From positions 62,001-126,000 of the forward strand of contig NZ_AZEC01000005.1 of assembly GCF_001435585.1 (NCBI RefSeq): a DNA stretch of 64,000 nt, given 5' to 3'. A program made the position numbers and the translations under genes. The DNA is from Schleiferilactobacillus perolens DSM 12744 (GTDB lineage: Bacteria; Bacillota; Bacilli; Lactobacillales; Lactobacillaceae). The notes under the pieces are model-generated. The model ran no database searches, had not been told where the DNA came from, and saw nothing but the letters and a program-made list of their open reading frames with translations. Below, piece after piece: positions 42,509 to 52,859 of the stretch; positions within the stretch are counted from its first letter, which is position 1; each line of letters starts with the position of its first letter.

Positions 42509-43714
42509 GTGTCCAGTTTGCACATCACGCTTTACATCACTGGGGGAATTGCAGCGTATAAGGCGGCCAGTTTAGTTCGTTTATGGAAGAAGTCAGGGCA
42601 TATGGTGCGGGTGGTTATGACGGAAAGTGCCACTAAATTTATTACCCCACTCACATTGGCTACATTGAGCCAAGAAGAAGTGGTCACGGATAATTTTGCT
42701 GAACCGCAACCAGGTGAGGTGTCGCACATTGCCTTGGCCGATTGGACGAATGTGGCGGTGGCTTATCCGGCGACGGCCAACTTCATTGCAGAGATCGCCA
42801 ACGGTTTGGCGGGCAACATGGCCAGTACCACTTGGCTAGCGACTACTGCTCCGAAAATCGTTTTTCCAGCCATGAACGAGCATATGTTGAATCAAAGTGC
42901 GACCCAGCGTAATATTGTTCAACTGGCTACCGATGGCGTGACTGTGGCCCCCACAGACACGGGCTTTTTAGCTGAGGGTTACAAAGGGGAGGGGCGATTG
43001 TTATCTCCGGAAACGGCGCAGGAGTTTGTCACCTATGTGTTGAGCCGCGGCCAAGGGGTACTGCAAGACACCCAGGTTGTCATTACCGCTGGTGGCACGA
43101 AGGAAGCCATCGACCCGGTCCGGGAGCTTACAAATCGCTCCAGTGGCAAGATGGGTTATGCCCTGGCGGTGGCGGCTTTGGCTGCGGGCGCCAACGTGAC
43201 TTTGATTAGTACCACTGGTCAGTTGCCTGCTTTCGGTATTAACTATATCCCGGTGGCTGATGCGCGGGAGATGCAGCAGGCCTTAACGGATCATTTTGAT
43301 ACCACTGACATTGTGATCATGGCCGCGGCGGTGGCGGATTGGCGGCCACGAGCCGTCGCCCAGGAAAAACTGAAGAAGCAACCGGGTCAGGAAACCTGGC
43401 ATCTTGATTTGGTGCGCAATCCAGACATATTGGCGCACTTAGGGACGATTAAAACACATCAGTTCTTAGTGGGCTTTGCTGCTGAGACCCAGGACCTTTT
43501 AGCCAATGCCACTAAGAAGCTATCTAGTAAACGGGCAGATATGCTTGTCGCCAATAACGTGGGCGGCGATGGCGTGGGTTTTGGTGCAGACAATAATGCG
43601 GTGACTGTACTTCAGCCAGATGCAGCCCCCATTTCTTTAAGCAAAGCACCAAAAACGGAAATTGCGGTCCAATTGATCAACATCATTGGCCGCGCCCAAT
43701 CAGCTCAGCAATAA
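42509..43714 (+). CDS. coaBC: Bifunctional phosphopantothenoylcysteine decarboxylase/ligase
   Basis: CoaBC makes 4'-phosphopantetheine for coenzyme A. GTG at 42509 after AAAGGAG gives 401 residues. The CoaC flavoprotein half has YITGGIAAYKAASLVRLWKK, PATANFIAEIANGLAGN and FPAMNEHM. The CoaB half starts near 185 with VVITAGGTKEAIDPVRELTN and has AAVADWRP and the Lys-containing KKLSSKRADMLVANNV. It begins the long run to thiN. Confidence 0.95.
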   Translation: MSSLHITLYITGGIAAYKAASLVRLWKKSGHMVRVVMTESATKFITPLTLATLSQEEVVTDNFAEPQPGEVSHIALADWTNVAVAYPATANFIAEIANGLAGNMASTTWLATTAPKIVFPAMNEHMLNQSATQRNIVQLATDGVTVAPTDTGFLAEGYKGEGRLLSPETAQEFVTYVLSRGQGVLQDTQVVITAGGTKEAIDPVRELTNRSSGKMGYALAVAALAAGANVTLISTTGQLPAFGINYIPVADAREMQQALTDHFDTTDIVIMAAAVADWRPRAVAQEKLKKQPGQETWHLDLVRNPDILAHLGTIKTHQFLVGFAAETQDLLANATKKLSSKRADMLVANNVGGDGVGFGADNNAVTVLQPDAAPISLSKAPKTEIAVQLINIIGRAQSAQQ

Positions 43715-43732
43715 TTCAAGGAGGGAACGAAA

Positions 43733-46135
43733 ATGGCGCAAATTGCCCGGGTCGTGGTGGATGTGGCGACACGGCAGACAGATCAACCATACGATTATGC
43801 CATTCCAGATAGTCTGACGGGCCAAGTCGAGCCTGGGATGCGGGTGGTCGTTCCCTTTGGTCGCCGCAAAGTACAAGGATTTGTCGTTGCACTGCAAGCC
43901 CAGGCTGACTTTAATGGCAAACTAAAACCCATTCAGTCGGTGATGGATCTCGAGCCGGTATTAAATCCCGAGTTACTCGCACTTTCCAAATGGGTGGCGC
44001 ACACTACCTTTTCTTTTTGGATGACTACGATGCAAACTATGCTTCCCGCAGCGATGAAAGCCAGTTATGCCCGGCAGCTCATCCGCACGGCACCATTACC
44101 TGCAGCTGGCCAAGCGCTGTTTGGCGATAGGGACACAATTCCTTATCCCGAGACGCTTACCCCTGTCCAGGCCAAGCAGTTGCGGCAATGGCTGCAACAG
44201 GATCTGGTGCGGTTAGAATATGTGGTCAAAAATAAAGCCCGGGCAAAAACCCGCCAAGGGGTCCGTTTACCTGACGCAGCCAAGTTGGCCAGTACGGCCC
44301 AGACCTTATCTCCCCGAGCCAAGGGTCAGCGACAATTGCTGGCGGGCATCCAGGCTGCACCATTTAGTGGTGCGTTACCCATCACGACAGTGGCCAAACA
44401 ATATGATGTGTCTCCGAGTGTCGTGGAGGCTGCCCGGACAGCCGGTTGGTTGTTGCCAGCAGTGATTGAAGTGCGCCGTAATCCCTTAGATCTGGCTGTC
44501 AAGCGGGATCAGCCCAAAAAGCTGACTGCAGATCAGCAAAAGGCTGCGGGTCAATTCATTGCCGCTGTCACAGAACGCCAACCGCGCACATTTCTCTTGG
44601 AAGGAGTCACTGGCTCTGGCAAAACCGAAGTCTACTTACAAACCATTCAACAAGCGCTGAATCAAGGGCGCACCGCGTTGATGCTGGTGCCGGAAATTGC
44701 CTTAACGCCCCAGATGGTTCATCGGGTCCACGCCCGCTTCGGCAGTGCCGTCGCTGTCTTGCACAGCGGCTTATCCGATGGCGAAAAATATGACGAATGG
44801 CGGCGTATTCAACACCATCAAGCCCAAATCGTTGTGGGCGCCCGGTCTGCGGTCTTTGCACCGTTAACTCACATTGGCGTCATCATTATTGACGAGGAAC
44901 ACGAAACGTCTTATAAGCAGGAAGATTCACCGCGCTATCATGCCCGCAATGTCGCACTGAAACGGGCGAAGACATTTCATTGTCCAGTGATTCTGGGCAG
45001 TGCGACACCGTCTCTGGAGTCCCGTGCGCGCGCGGAAAAGAATGTTTATACGCTGGTGCGGCTGCCGGAGCGGATCAACCGAAAGCCGCTGCCCCCGGTG
45101 CATGTGATCGATATGCGAGAGAATACCGGCAATCGGGTTCAGCCGGATTTTTCGCCAGAATTGTTAACCGCGTTGAATACGACATTAGCGCGGCATGAAC
45201 AAAGTGTCTTATTATTAAATCGGCGCGGTTATTCGACTCAAGCCATGTGCCGGAATTGTGGTTGGATCGCCCGCTGCCCGAATTGCGATATTTCATTGAC
45301 AGTACACAGGTCTCAGCATGAATTAGTGTGCCATTACTGCGGCCATAAAGAGCCAATTCCCACTCGATGCCCCGTGTGCCACAGCGATAAGATTCGTTTC
45401 TTTGGATCTGGAACCGAAAAGATTCAAGACCAACTACAAGAGATTCTTCCCGCGGCCCGAATTCTGCGGATGGATGTGGATACGACCCGCAAAAAAGGCG
45501 GCCATGCCAAAATCTTGAAGGCTTTCGGCGAACAAAAGGCCGACATTTTGTTGGGCACTCAGATGATCGCTAAAGGATTGGATTATCCGACGGTGACACT
45601 GGTCGGGGTGATCAACGCGGATACTGCGTTAGGTTTGCCGGACTTTCGGGCCAGCGAACGCACTTTTCAATTGCTGACCCAGGTGGCTGGCCGAGCGGGA
45701 CGAGGCGACAAACCAGGTCAAGTGATCATTCAGACGTACAATCCCGATCATTACGCCATTCAATACGCGGCGAAACAGGACTATGAGGGCTTCTTCAAGC
45801 GGGAAATGTTTGTCCGTCACCAAGGCAAATATCCGCCATATTACTACACCGTCTTGCTAACGATTTCAGCACCGCAGGAAACCGTCACGGCTCAAGAGGC
45901 CTACCGGATTGCCAATGATTTGAAACCATTACTCAGCCCGACCGCGATTGTGCTCGGCCCAACCCCGCGCAGCATCACCAGAATCAATAACCGGTATTAT
46001 TATCAAATCCTAGTCAAATTCAAGAAAGAACCTGCTCTGGGCCGCGGATTGCATAACCTATTGCAGAATTCCCAAAGTCTCATTAAAAGCAAAGTTCAAG
46101 TCGCCATCGACTTTGAACCGCAGCAAATCATGTAA
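43733..46135 (+). CDS. priA: Primosomal replication protein PriA
   Basis: PriA restarts stalled replication forks as a 3'-to-5' helicase. It has 800 residues. An N-terminal 3' DNA-binding domain (1-~105) precedes the helicase: Walker A GVTGSGKTEVYLQTI, DEEH in IIIDEEHETSYKQ. Eight Cys ligands follow in CRNCGWIARCPNCD, CHYCGHKE and CPVCHSDKIRFFGSGTE. The C-terminal QVAGRAGRG motif is present. Confidence 0.98.
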   Translation: MAQIARVVVDVATRQTDQPYDYAIPDSLTGQVEPGMRVVVPFGRRKVQGFVVALQAQADFNGKLKPIQSVMDLEPVLNPELLALSKWVAHTTFSFWMTTMQTMLPAAMKASYARQLIRTAPLPAAGQALFGDRDTIPYPETLTPVQAKQLRQWLQQDLVRLEYVVKNKARAKTRQGVRLPDAAKLASTAQTLSPRAKGQRQLLAGIQAAPFSGALPITTVAKQYDVSPSVVEAARTAGWLLPAVIEVRRNPLDLAVKRDQPKKLTADQQKAAGQFIAAVTERQPRTFLLEGVTGSGKTEVYLQTIQQALNQGRTALMLVPEIALTPQMVHRVHARFGSAVAVLHSGLSDGEKYDEWRRIQHHQAQIVVGARSAVFAPLTHIGVIIIDEEHETSYKQEDSPRYHARNVALKRAKTFHCPVILGSATPSLESRARAEKNVYTLVRLPERINRKPLPPVHVIDMRENTGNRVQPDFSPELLTALNTTLARHEQSVLLLNRRGYSTQAMCRNCGWIARCPNCDISLTVHRSQHELVCHYCGHKEPIPTRCPVCHSDKIRFFGSGTEKIQDQLQEILPAARILRMDVDTTRKKGGHAKILKAFGEQKADILLGTQMIAKGLDYPTVTLVGVINADTALGLPDFRASERTFQLLTQVAGRAGRGDKPGQVIIQTYNPDHYAIQYAAKQDYEGFFKREMFVRHQGKYPPYYYTVLLTISAPQETVTAQEAYRIANDLKPLLSPTAIVLGPTPRSITRINNRYYYQILVKFKKEPALGRGLHNLLQNSQSLIKSKVQVAIDFEPQQIM

Positions 46136-46174
46136 ATTTTTCCAACCTATCATTAAAAAAGGAGTCAAGAATTA

Positions 46175-47128
46175 ATGACATCAGTCGTTTTTATGGGAAC
46201 ACCCGATTTTTCAGTCCCTGTATTGCAGGGTCTCGTCGATAAACATTACGACATTAAAGCCGTTGTAACCCAACCAGATAAAGCCGTGGGGCGCAAACAG
46301 CGGTTGCAATCGTCACCTGTCAAAAAATTAGCAACTGAACTGCATTTACCCGTACTGCAGCCCAGCAAGCTATCTGGCAGTCCCGAGATGGCCCAAATTA
46401 TTGCCGCTCAACCGGATTTGATCATCACTGCCGCCTTCGGCCAGTTTTTACCCACCAAACTGCTCCAGGCCGCCAAAATCGCCGCTATCAATGTCCATGG
46501 CAGTCTTTTGCCCGCTTATCGCGGCGGCGCGCCGATTCAACGATCCATCATGAACGGAGATGCGGAGACCGGCATTACGATCATGTTTATGGCCAAAAAA
46601 ATGGATGCCGGGGATATTATTGCGCAAAAAGCATTGCCCATTGCCGATGATGATGATTCCGGGACTTTATTCGCCAAGTTAAGCATTGTCGGTCGGGACT
46701 TGTTATTGGCCCAATTACCTTTCATCATCCACGGTGAAGCCAAGCGTATTCCTCAGGACGAGACCAAGGTGTCGTTTGCCTATAACATTAAGCCGGAAGA
46801 AGAAGAACTCGGTTTCAATCATTCTGCCATCGCGTTAGAACGCCAGATTCGGGCATTGCGTCCCGATCCCGGTGCTTATTTGCGGCATGATGGTCAACGG
46901 ATCAAAGTTTGGGCGGCCATTGTGCGTGAAGACCCGGACAACCATGTCCCGGGCACCGTCATTACGCGGACCAAACATGAGTTAGCGATTGCCTGTGCCA
47001 CCGGCGCTTTAGTGATCACCAAGCTCCAACCCGCTGGTAAGGCTGAGATGCCGATCACGAGTTATTTGAATGGTGCGGGTCAACATGTATCCGTGGGCGA
47101 TAAGTTTGTGGATGGTGCTGATGAGTAA
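46175..47128 (+). CDS. fmt: Methionyl-tRNA formyltransferase
   Basis: Formylates Met-tRNAi using 10-formyl-THF. It has 317 residues; ATG at 46175 follows AAAAAGGAG. MGTPDFSVPVL opens the Rossmann fold, NVHGSLLPAYRGGAPIQRS contains the catalytic His-containing motif, and AKKMDAGDIIAQ follows. The C-terminal OB domain is complete. It overlaps rsmB by 8 bases. Confidence 0.98.
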   Translation: MTSVVFMGTPDFSVPVLQGLVDKHYDIKAVVTQPDKAVGRKQRLQSSPVKKLATELHLPVLQPSKLSGSPEMAQIIAAQPDLIITAAFGQFLPTKLLQAAKIAAINVHGSLLPAYRGGAPIQRSIMNGDAETGITIMFMAKKMDAGDIIAQKALPIADDDDSGTLFAKLSIVGRDLLLAQLPFIIHGEAKRIPQDETKVSFAYNIKPEEEELGFNHSAIALERQIRALRPDPGAYLRHDGQRIKVWAAIVREDPDNHVPGTVITRTKHELAIACATGALVITKLQPAGKAEMPITSYLNGAGQHVSVGDKFVDGADE

Positions 47129-48473
47129 AATTAATCCCGGTCGGCAATTAGCCGTGGCAGTCTTAACCGCAGTCGATACGCAGGGCGCATACGCCAATAT
47201 TGCGTTGGATGAAGCCCTCCGGCATACCCACATTAGCAGTGTGGACGCGGGTTTAGCCACCACGATCGTTTATGGCGTGCTGCAGCATCAGTTGACACTA
47301 GATTGGCAACTGGCACCGTTTTACACCGGCAAAAAGATCAAACCGTGGGTCCGGATCGTTTTGTGGACGGCACTGTACCAAATGCAGTATTTGGATCGGG
47401 TACCAGATCGTGCGATCTTTTTTGACAGTACCGAAATTGCCAAGGAGCAAGGCAATCCCGGGTTGGCCAGTTTGGTCAACGGTGTGTTGCGTAACGCACA
47501 GCGTAAGGGCTTCCGCCAACCGGAATCGATCAAAGATCCCGTTGAACGTCTAAGCATTACGGCCAGCTTGCCACGGTGGCTCGTTCAACAACTGCTGGCC
47601 ATTTATGGGCTGGAAAAAACTGCGAAAATTGCTGCTAGCGTGAATTCTTTACCGCGACCGGCCTTGCGGATGAATACCCCCGCCTATTCAGTGGCTGAGA
47701 TTCAGCAGTCTCTCGCGGCCGAGCATATTACGACCCAGCCTAGTCAGGTCAGTCCGGTGGGGCTGGTGGCCGATGGCGGCCATTTAGCCGCAACGGCTGC
47801 TTTTCGCGACGGAATGGTGACATTACAGGATGAAAGCTCCATGTTAGTGGCGCCTACCCTGGATATCCAACCCGATGATCAGGTTTTAGACGCCTGTGCG
47901 GCACCAGGGGGCAAAACAACCCATATTGCCAGTTTTTTGGACGCCCAAGTGGGTGGTCGGGTGACTGCGTTGGATATTCATGCCCACAAGGTTCAACTGA
48001 TTATGCAAAATGCCAAACGGCTGCACATGACGGACCGGATTGAGGCCGAAACATTGGATGCCCGGGCGGCAGCGGCGCATTTTGGCACCGGTAAGTTTTC
48101 CAAAATACTCGTGGATGCGCCCTGTTCTGGCTTAGGTTTGCTGCGCAGAAAGCCGGAAATCCGGTATACTAAGAATGCACAGGATATTGCCCACTTACCG
48201 GCGATTCAGGGAGCCATCCTGGACGCCGTGGCGCCGACGTTAACGGCTGGTGGGACATTGGTGTATAGTACCTGCACTATTTTACCAGCGGAAAACCAAG
48301 AAGTAGTCACTGCTTTTTTGCAGCGCCATCCTGATTTCCACCAAGTACCCACCACACCGATTCCGGCGCAAATTAAGGCGACTTCGATTTCGCCAGCGCT
48401 TCAGCTGACGCCGGATGATTGCGGCAGTGACGGCTTTTTCATTGCCAAATTAGTCAAGAACAACATTCAATAG
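47121..48473 (+). CDS. rsmB: 16S rRNA cytosine-C5-methyltransferase RsmB
   Basis: Methylates C967 (E. coli numbering) of 16S rRNA. ATG at 47121 gives 450 residues. An N-terminal NusB-like RNA-binding domain (1-~130) precedes the methyltransferase domain. Motifs: DACAAPGGKTTHIASFL, VDAPCSGLGLLRRKPEIRY (Cys for catalysis region) and VYSTCTILPAENQEVV. Confidence 0.97.
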   Translation: MSKINPGRQLAVAVLTAVDTQGAYANIALDEALRHTHISSVDAGLATTIVYGVLQHQLTLDWQLAPFYTGKKIKPWVRIVLWTALYQMQYLDRVPDRAIFFDSTEIAKEQGNPGLASLVNGVLRNAQRKGFRQPESIKDPVERLSITASLPRWLVQQLLAIYGLEKTAKIAASVNSLPRPALRMNTPAYSVAEIQQSLAAEHITTQPSQVSPVGLVADGGHLAATAAFRDGMVTLQDESSMLVAPTLDIQPDDQVLDACAAPGGKTTHIASFLDAQVGGRVTALDIHAHKVQLIMQNAKRLHMTDRIEAETLDARAAAAHFGTGKFSKILVDAPCSGLGLLRRKPEIRYTKNAQDIAHLPAIQGAILDAVAPTLTAGGTLVYSTCTILPAENQEVVTAFLQRHPDFHQVPTTPIPAQIKATSISPALQLTPDDCGSDGFFIAKLVKNNIQ

Positions 48474-48489
48474 TGAGGTGTCACAGTTA

Positions 48490-49242
48490 ATGGAATACGC
48501 CTATCAATCCGATGTCGGCAAGCGCCGGGAGGACAACCAGGATTTTGCCGGGGTCTTTAAAAATGAAGCCGGGGCGCTTTTTGCGGTCGTGGCGGACGGC
48601 ATGGGCGGCCATCAGGGTGGGGATGTGGCCAGTGAGATGGCCGTGTCCCATCTCGGTCATGACTTTTCCCAAACCGATTTACATTCCGTCGAAGATGTCG
48701 TCAAATGGCTCATTTATGATTTACAACGGGAAAATGACAAAATTTTAGCCGTGTCTGATCATTATGCCGATCTACGGGGGATGGGCACCACTTTTGTGGC
48801 CGTCATCGTCGTGGATAATCAATACATTGTCGCTAACATCGGCGATTCACGCTGCTATCGCTATGCCCACGGCACCCTTGAGCAGTTAACGGAAGACCAT
48901 TCACTGGTCAATGAATTGCTGAAACACGGTGAGATTTCACCGGAAGAAGCTGCCCACCATCCGCAAAAGAATGTCATCACGCGCACGCTCGGTGTGTCCA
49001 GTGATGCGGATGCGGATGTGACTGTCTTTGATTTTGGCCCAGATGAATATTTATTGCTTTGCAGTGATGGTTTAACCAATATGGTGTCTGATGCGGACAT
49101 TCAAGAAGTGTTGGCCACGCAGTCGGCTCTAGAAGACAAGTGTGCCCAGTTGATTGACTGGGCCAATGATGCCGGCGGTCTGGACAACATTACCGTATTG
49201 ATTATGCACAGACAGGGTGGTGATGATCATGATGGAAAATAA
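48490..49242 (+). CDS. stp: PP2C-type protein phosphatase Stp/PrpC
   Basis: Reverses phosphorylation by the adjacent PASTA kinase. ATG at 48490 lies 10 bases after GAGGTG; 250 residues. Metal-binding motifs: KRREDNQDF, VVADGMGGHQGGDVASE, ANIGDSRCY, LLCSDGLTNMVSD and GLDNITVLI. Its end overlaps stkP by 14 bases. Confidence 0.97.
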   Translation: MEYAYQSDVGKRREDNQDFAGVFKNEAGALFAVVADGMGGHQGGDVASEMAVSHLGHDFSQTDLHSVEDVVKWLIYDLQRENDKILAVSDHYADLRGMGTTFVAVIVVDNQYIVANIGDSRCYRYAHGTLEQLTEDHSLVNELLKHGEISPEEAAHHPQKNVITRTLGVSSDADADVTVFDFGPDEYLLLCSDGLTNMVSDADIQEVLATQSALEDKCAQLIDWANDAGGLDNITVLIMHRQGGDDHDGK

Positions 49243-51277
49243 CTATTTGCTGGCCGATCGTTACCGGATCAAGAACCTGTTGGGCGAAGGCGGTATGGCC
49301 AACGTCTATTTGGCTCACGACGAGATTTTAGACCGAGACGTGGCCGTGAAGGTTTTGCGTCTTGATTTACGCAATGATCAAGAGACCCAACGCCGCTTCC
49401 AGCGCGAAGCCAAAGCCACCAGTGAATTGAACCACCCGAACATTGTCTCGGTGCTTGATGTCGGTGAAGAAGACGGTATGCAATACATTGTGATGGAATA
49501 TGTCAAAGGGGAAGATCTCAAGAAATATATTGTTGAGCATTTCCCCATTCCCTATCAGCGCGTCGTCGATATGATGGAGCAGGTGCTCTCTGCAGTTGCG
49601 CACGCCCATGCCCATGGTATTATTCATCGTGATTTGAAACCGCAAAATATTATGGTGGATGAGAAGGGCAATGTGAAGATCACTGATTTTGGGATTGCCG
49701 TGGTGCTTTCTGATAATTCCATTACGCAAACAAATTCGCTCCTGGGCTCGGTCCATTACCTGTCCCCTGAACAGGCCCGGGGCCATATGGCGACGAAACA
49801 ATCTGACATCTATTCGCTCGGAATTATTTTGTATGAAATGCTCACTGGCAGCGTCCCCTTTGAAGGCGAATCAGCGGTGTCCATTGCGATTAAACATTTT
49901 CAAAATGAAATGCCCTCCGTGCGTGATTATGACCCGCGGGTACCGCAGGCACTGGAAAATGTGATTCTTAAGGCCACTGCGAAGGATCCCTCTCAACGCT
50001 ATGCGGCCGTCACAGATATGGCGGCGGATCTTAAGACATCATTGTCCCCAAAACGAGCTGGGGAGCCAAAATGGGCGCCGGATAATAGCAAGGATCTAGA
50101 AGAGACCAAGGTATTGCCTGCCATTGCTGCAGCCAATGGGCTGACCCCGGAAACCGCTGAAGCGGCAACCGACAATCCGAACAATACGGATGAAAAAGAT
50201 ACGGACGAAAAGTCGCCTGTCCGCAAGACAAAGAAACCGCGGAAAAAACGGCCTTGGTGGTTCTGGGCATCGATCGCTGCAGGGACGATCGTCATTATCC
50301 TTGTGGCGGTGTTTTTCCTGACACAAAAGAAAGATGTGACGGTGCCCTCACTGGCTGGGATGACTCAGGCTCAGGCTGAGTCCACTTTGAAGGATGCGGA
50401 TCTCCAAGTTGGCACGATTGAAAAAGCCTATTCTGAAAAGGTTGAAAAAAATCGAGTGATTCGTACGATTCCCGCGCAAAAACTAGTAATCAAACAGGGT
50501 AGTTCAGTCAGTCTGGTCATTTCACGAGGGAAAAAAGGGTATAAACTGGGCAACTATGTCGGCAACAGTTATACCACTGTGGCGGAAACGCTGAAAAAGG
50601 CTGGAGTCAAGGTCAAACGGGCCTATGCCAATTCCTCGACGGTACCGTCCGGAGAAATCATGCGGCAATCACCAGCAGCCGGTAAGACCGTCATTCCGGG
50701 GGATGATACGGTTACGTTGACCGTATCCCGGGGCAAGCGGCAGATCACGCTGCGAGACCTTTCTAACTACAGTAAGAAGAATGTTCAAGATTATGCGGAT
50801 GAAAATGGGTTGAACGTGACGTTCCGAGAAGCCAATTCAAGTACCGTATCTGCAGGACTGGTCATGAGCCAGGATCCGGCGGCAGGGACATTGGTCACCG
50901 CCGACACCGCCATCGTAGTGACGTTATCGGCAGGTGCAAAGCAGGTCAAGATTATTAACTTTGTCAAAGAAGTGAAAATTCCGTATCAAGCGCCCGCAAG
51001 CAGCAGCAGTAGTATTAGTTCGTCTTCGAGCAGTGATCAAAGCGGTAGCGACAGTGAAAGCAGCAGCACTTCGTCTGCCAGCAGCGGTCCGGTACCCAAT
51101 AACATTATTATCTATATTGAGGATCGCTCCCACAGTATCAATACAGTGTATCGGCAATTCACGATTACCAAAGACACGCCTGTGGAGTTACCGTTCACGG
51201 TTGAATCGGGCCAATCCGCCCGGTATCGGATCGTTCGCGATGGTTCCACGATTGATGAACAGACGGTGAATCCTTAA
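49229..51277 (+). CDS. stkP: PASTA-domain Ser/Thr protein kinase
   Basis: A transmembrane kinase that senses muropeptides or lipid II and controls division and wall synthesis. I chose ATG 49229, 8 bases after AGGGTGG; starts at 49217, 49223 or 49232 are possible. 682 residues. Kinase domain about 10-270: GEGGMANVYLA, VAVKVL, HRDLKPQN (Asp near 135), DFGIA. A juxtamembrane Glu/Asp/Thr-rich region is followed by a helix at about 343-365. Three PASTA repeats follow (about 370-575), then a Ser-rich linker (about 595-625) and a short C-terminal beta domain. Confidence 0.96.
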   Translation: MMENNYLLADRYRIKNLLGEGGMANVYLAHDEILDRDVAVKVLRLDLRNDQETQRRFQREAKATSELNHPNIVSVLDVGEEDGMQYIVMEYVKGEDLKKYIVEHFPIPYQRVVDMMEQVLSAVAHAHAHGIIHRDLKPQNIMVDEKGNVKITDFGIAVVLSDNSITQTNSLLGSVHYLSPEQARGHMATKQSDIYSLGIILYEMLTGSVPFEGESAVSIAIKHFQNEMPSVRDYDPRVPQALENVILKATAKDPSQRYAAVTDMAADLKTSLSPKRAGEPKWAPDNSKDLEETKVLPAIAAANGLTPETAEAATDNPNNTDEKDTDEKSPVRKTKKPRKKRPWWFWASIAAGTIVIILVAVFFLTQKKDVTVPSLAGMTQAQAESTLKDADLQVGTIEKAYSEKVEKNRVIRTIPAQKLVIKQGSSVSLVISRGKKGYKLGNYVGNSYTTVAETLKKAGVKVKRAYANSSTVPSGEIMRQSPAAGKTVIPGDDTVTLTVSRGKRQITLRDLSNYSKKNVQDYADENGLNVTFREANSSTVSAGLVMSQDPAAGTLVTADTAIVVTLSAGAKQVKIINFVKEVKIPYQAPASSSSSISSSSSSDQSGSDSESSSTSSASSGPVPNNIIIYIEDRSHSINTVYRQFTITKDTPVELPFTVESGQSARYRIVRDGSTIDEQTVNP

Positions 51278-52185
51278 TGGCTGACAATTCAGAACTCACG
51301 GGTCAAATTACCCAATCACTGAGCGGTTACTATGATGTGCGCACTGCCGCAGGTCAGGATTTTCGGACGCGAGCGCGGGGGAATTTGCGACATCAGAAAC
51401 AAAAACCAGTGGTCGGCGATCGGGTGGTTTTTACTGAACCAGATGATACTGATCACCTTGGCTATTTGTTGCGCATCTTACCGCGCACCAACGTGTTAAG
51501 CCGTCCACCGGTGGCTAACATTGATTTGGCGGTGGTGGTCACGGCAGCCAAAGAACCTGATTTACAAACCAGTCTGTTGGATCGGCAATTATTAAGCCTG
51601 GAACAGCAGCATATTCAACCGGTGATTTATTTGACGAAGAGTGATTTGCTGACCTCTTCCGAATGGACGGCGCTCCAGCCGCTCATTGCCGGTTACCGGC
51701 AGATTGGCTACCCAGTATTGGCCCCGCGGCCGCCATTCAGTGCCGCCGCCCTGGCGACCTTAGTGGGGTATTTTGAACACCGCCTAGTCGTATTGACTGG
51801 CCAAACCGGGGCGGGGAAGTCTACTTTGCTGAATCATTTGAATCAAGATTTAGCTTTGGCGACCCGTGAAATTTCGACAGCGCTCAACCGCGGCAAACAT
51901 ACCACACGGCGGGTGGCATTATATCCGGTGGGAGCCGGCTTGGTAGCTGATACGCCTGGCTTTTCGGCCATTGATTTGGCCACCGTGGACAAAACTGAAT
52001 TGCCGCAACTATTCCCAGAATTTGTCCGTTTTGCGCCGCAATGCCGGTTCCGCAGCTGCCTGCATCTGCAAGAACCGGGCTGTGCTGTGAAAGCGGCGGT
52101 GGCCGATGGCGCTATTATGGCCAGTCGGTATGCCAATTATCAACAATTACAGAGTGAGGCTGCTGAACGCAAGCCCCGCTATTAA
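51277..52185 (+). CDS. rsgA: Ribosome small-subunit biogenesis GTPase RsgA
   Basis: Circularly permuted GTPase acting late in 30S assembly. 302 residues, starting with an ATG that overlaps the stkP stop. OB fold (1-~75), then permuted G motifs: G4 YLTKSDLL, G1 TGQTGAGKSTLLN (P-loop near 175), G3 DTPGF. The C-terminal zinc motif C-x5-C-x-H-x5-C appears as CRFRSCLHLQEPGC. Confidence 0.97.
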   Translation: MADNSELTGQITQSLSGYYDVRTAAGQDFRTRARGNLRHQKQKPVVGDRVVFTEPDDTDHLGYLLRILPRTNVLSRPPVANIDLAVVVTAAKEPDLQTSLLDRQLLSLEQQHIQPVIYLTKSDLLTSSEWTALQPLIAGYRQIGYPVLAPRPPFSAAALATLVGYFEHRLVVLTGQTGAGKSTLLNHLNQDLALATREISTALNRGKHTTRRVALYPVGAGLVADTPGFSAIDLATVDKTELPQLFPEFVRFAPQCRFRSCLHLQEPGCAVKAAVADGAIMASRYANYQQLQSEAAERKPRY

Positions 52186-52202
52186 GAAATGGAGGAATTG
52201 AA

Positions 52203-52859
52203 ATGGCATTAAAAATCGCACCATCCATTCTCAGCGCTGATTTTGCTAATCTGGCCACAGATGTTGCCAAGATCGAAGGAGTGGGTGACTTAATCCATGT
52301 GGACGTGATGGACGGGCATTTTGTTCCCAATTTGGCCTTTGGTCCCCAAGTTGTGGCGGCACTGCGGCCATTGACCAAATTGCCTTTGGAAGTCCATCTG
52401 ATGGTGGAAAATCCCGAAAGTTTCATCCCATCATTTGTTCAAGCGGGCGCAGATACGATTCTCGTCCACGCAGAAAGTACCCACCATATTTATCGGGTCG
52501 TCCAAATGATCCAAGAGGCCGGCGTTAAAGCCGGCGTGGTATTGAATCCGGGCACCCCGATTGAGATGGTACGCAGCGTGCTGCATATTGTCGACGAAGT
52601 GCTGATTATGACAGTTAACCCTGGATTTGGTGGGCAAAAGTTTTTACCCGATATGCTCAGTAAGGTTAATCACTTGGCCCAAAACCGAGACACCACTGCG
52701 AATGGCGATTACGCGATTGAAGTGGACGGCGGCGTCAATGCGGACACGATCGGTCAGTGTGCGGATGCAGGTGCCGATATTTTTGTGGCGGGTTCATTTG
52801 TGTTCGACAGTGCTGATCCAGCGGCGCAAATTCAGCGTTTGCGGGGGCTTGTGGAATGA
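52203..52859 (+). CDS. rpe: Ribulose-phosphate 3-epimerase
   Basis: Interconverts ribulose-5-P and xylulose-5-P. 218 residues. The TIM barrel has IAPSILSADFANL, HVDVMDGHFVPNLAFGP (metal and Asp), HLMVENPESFI, MTVNPGFGGQKF and EVDGGVNADTI, all typical. It overlaps thiN by 4 bases. Confidence 0.98.
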   Translation: MALKIAPSILSADFANLATDVAKIEGVGDLIHVDVMDGHFVPNLAFGPQVVAALRPLTKLPLEVHLMVENPESFIPSFVQAGADTILVHAESTHHIYRVVQMIQEAGVKAGVVLNPGTPIEMVRSVLHIVDEVLIMTVNPGFGGQKFLPDMLSKVNHLAQNRDTTANGDYAIEVDGGVNADTIGQCADAGADIFVAGSFVFDSADPAAQIQRLRGLVE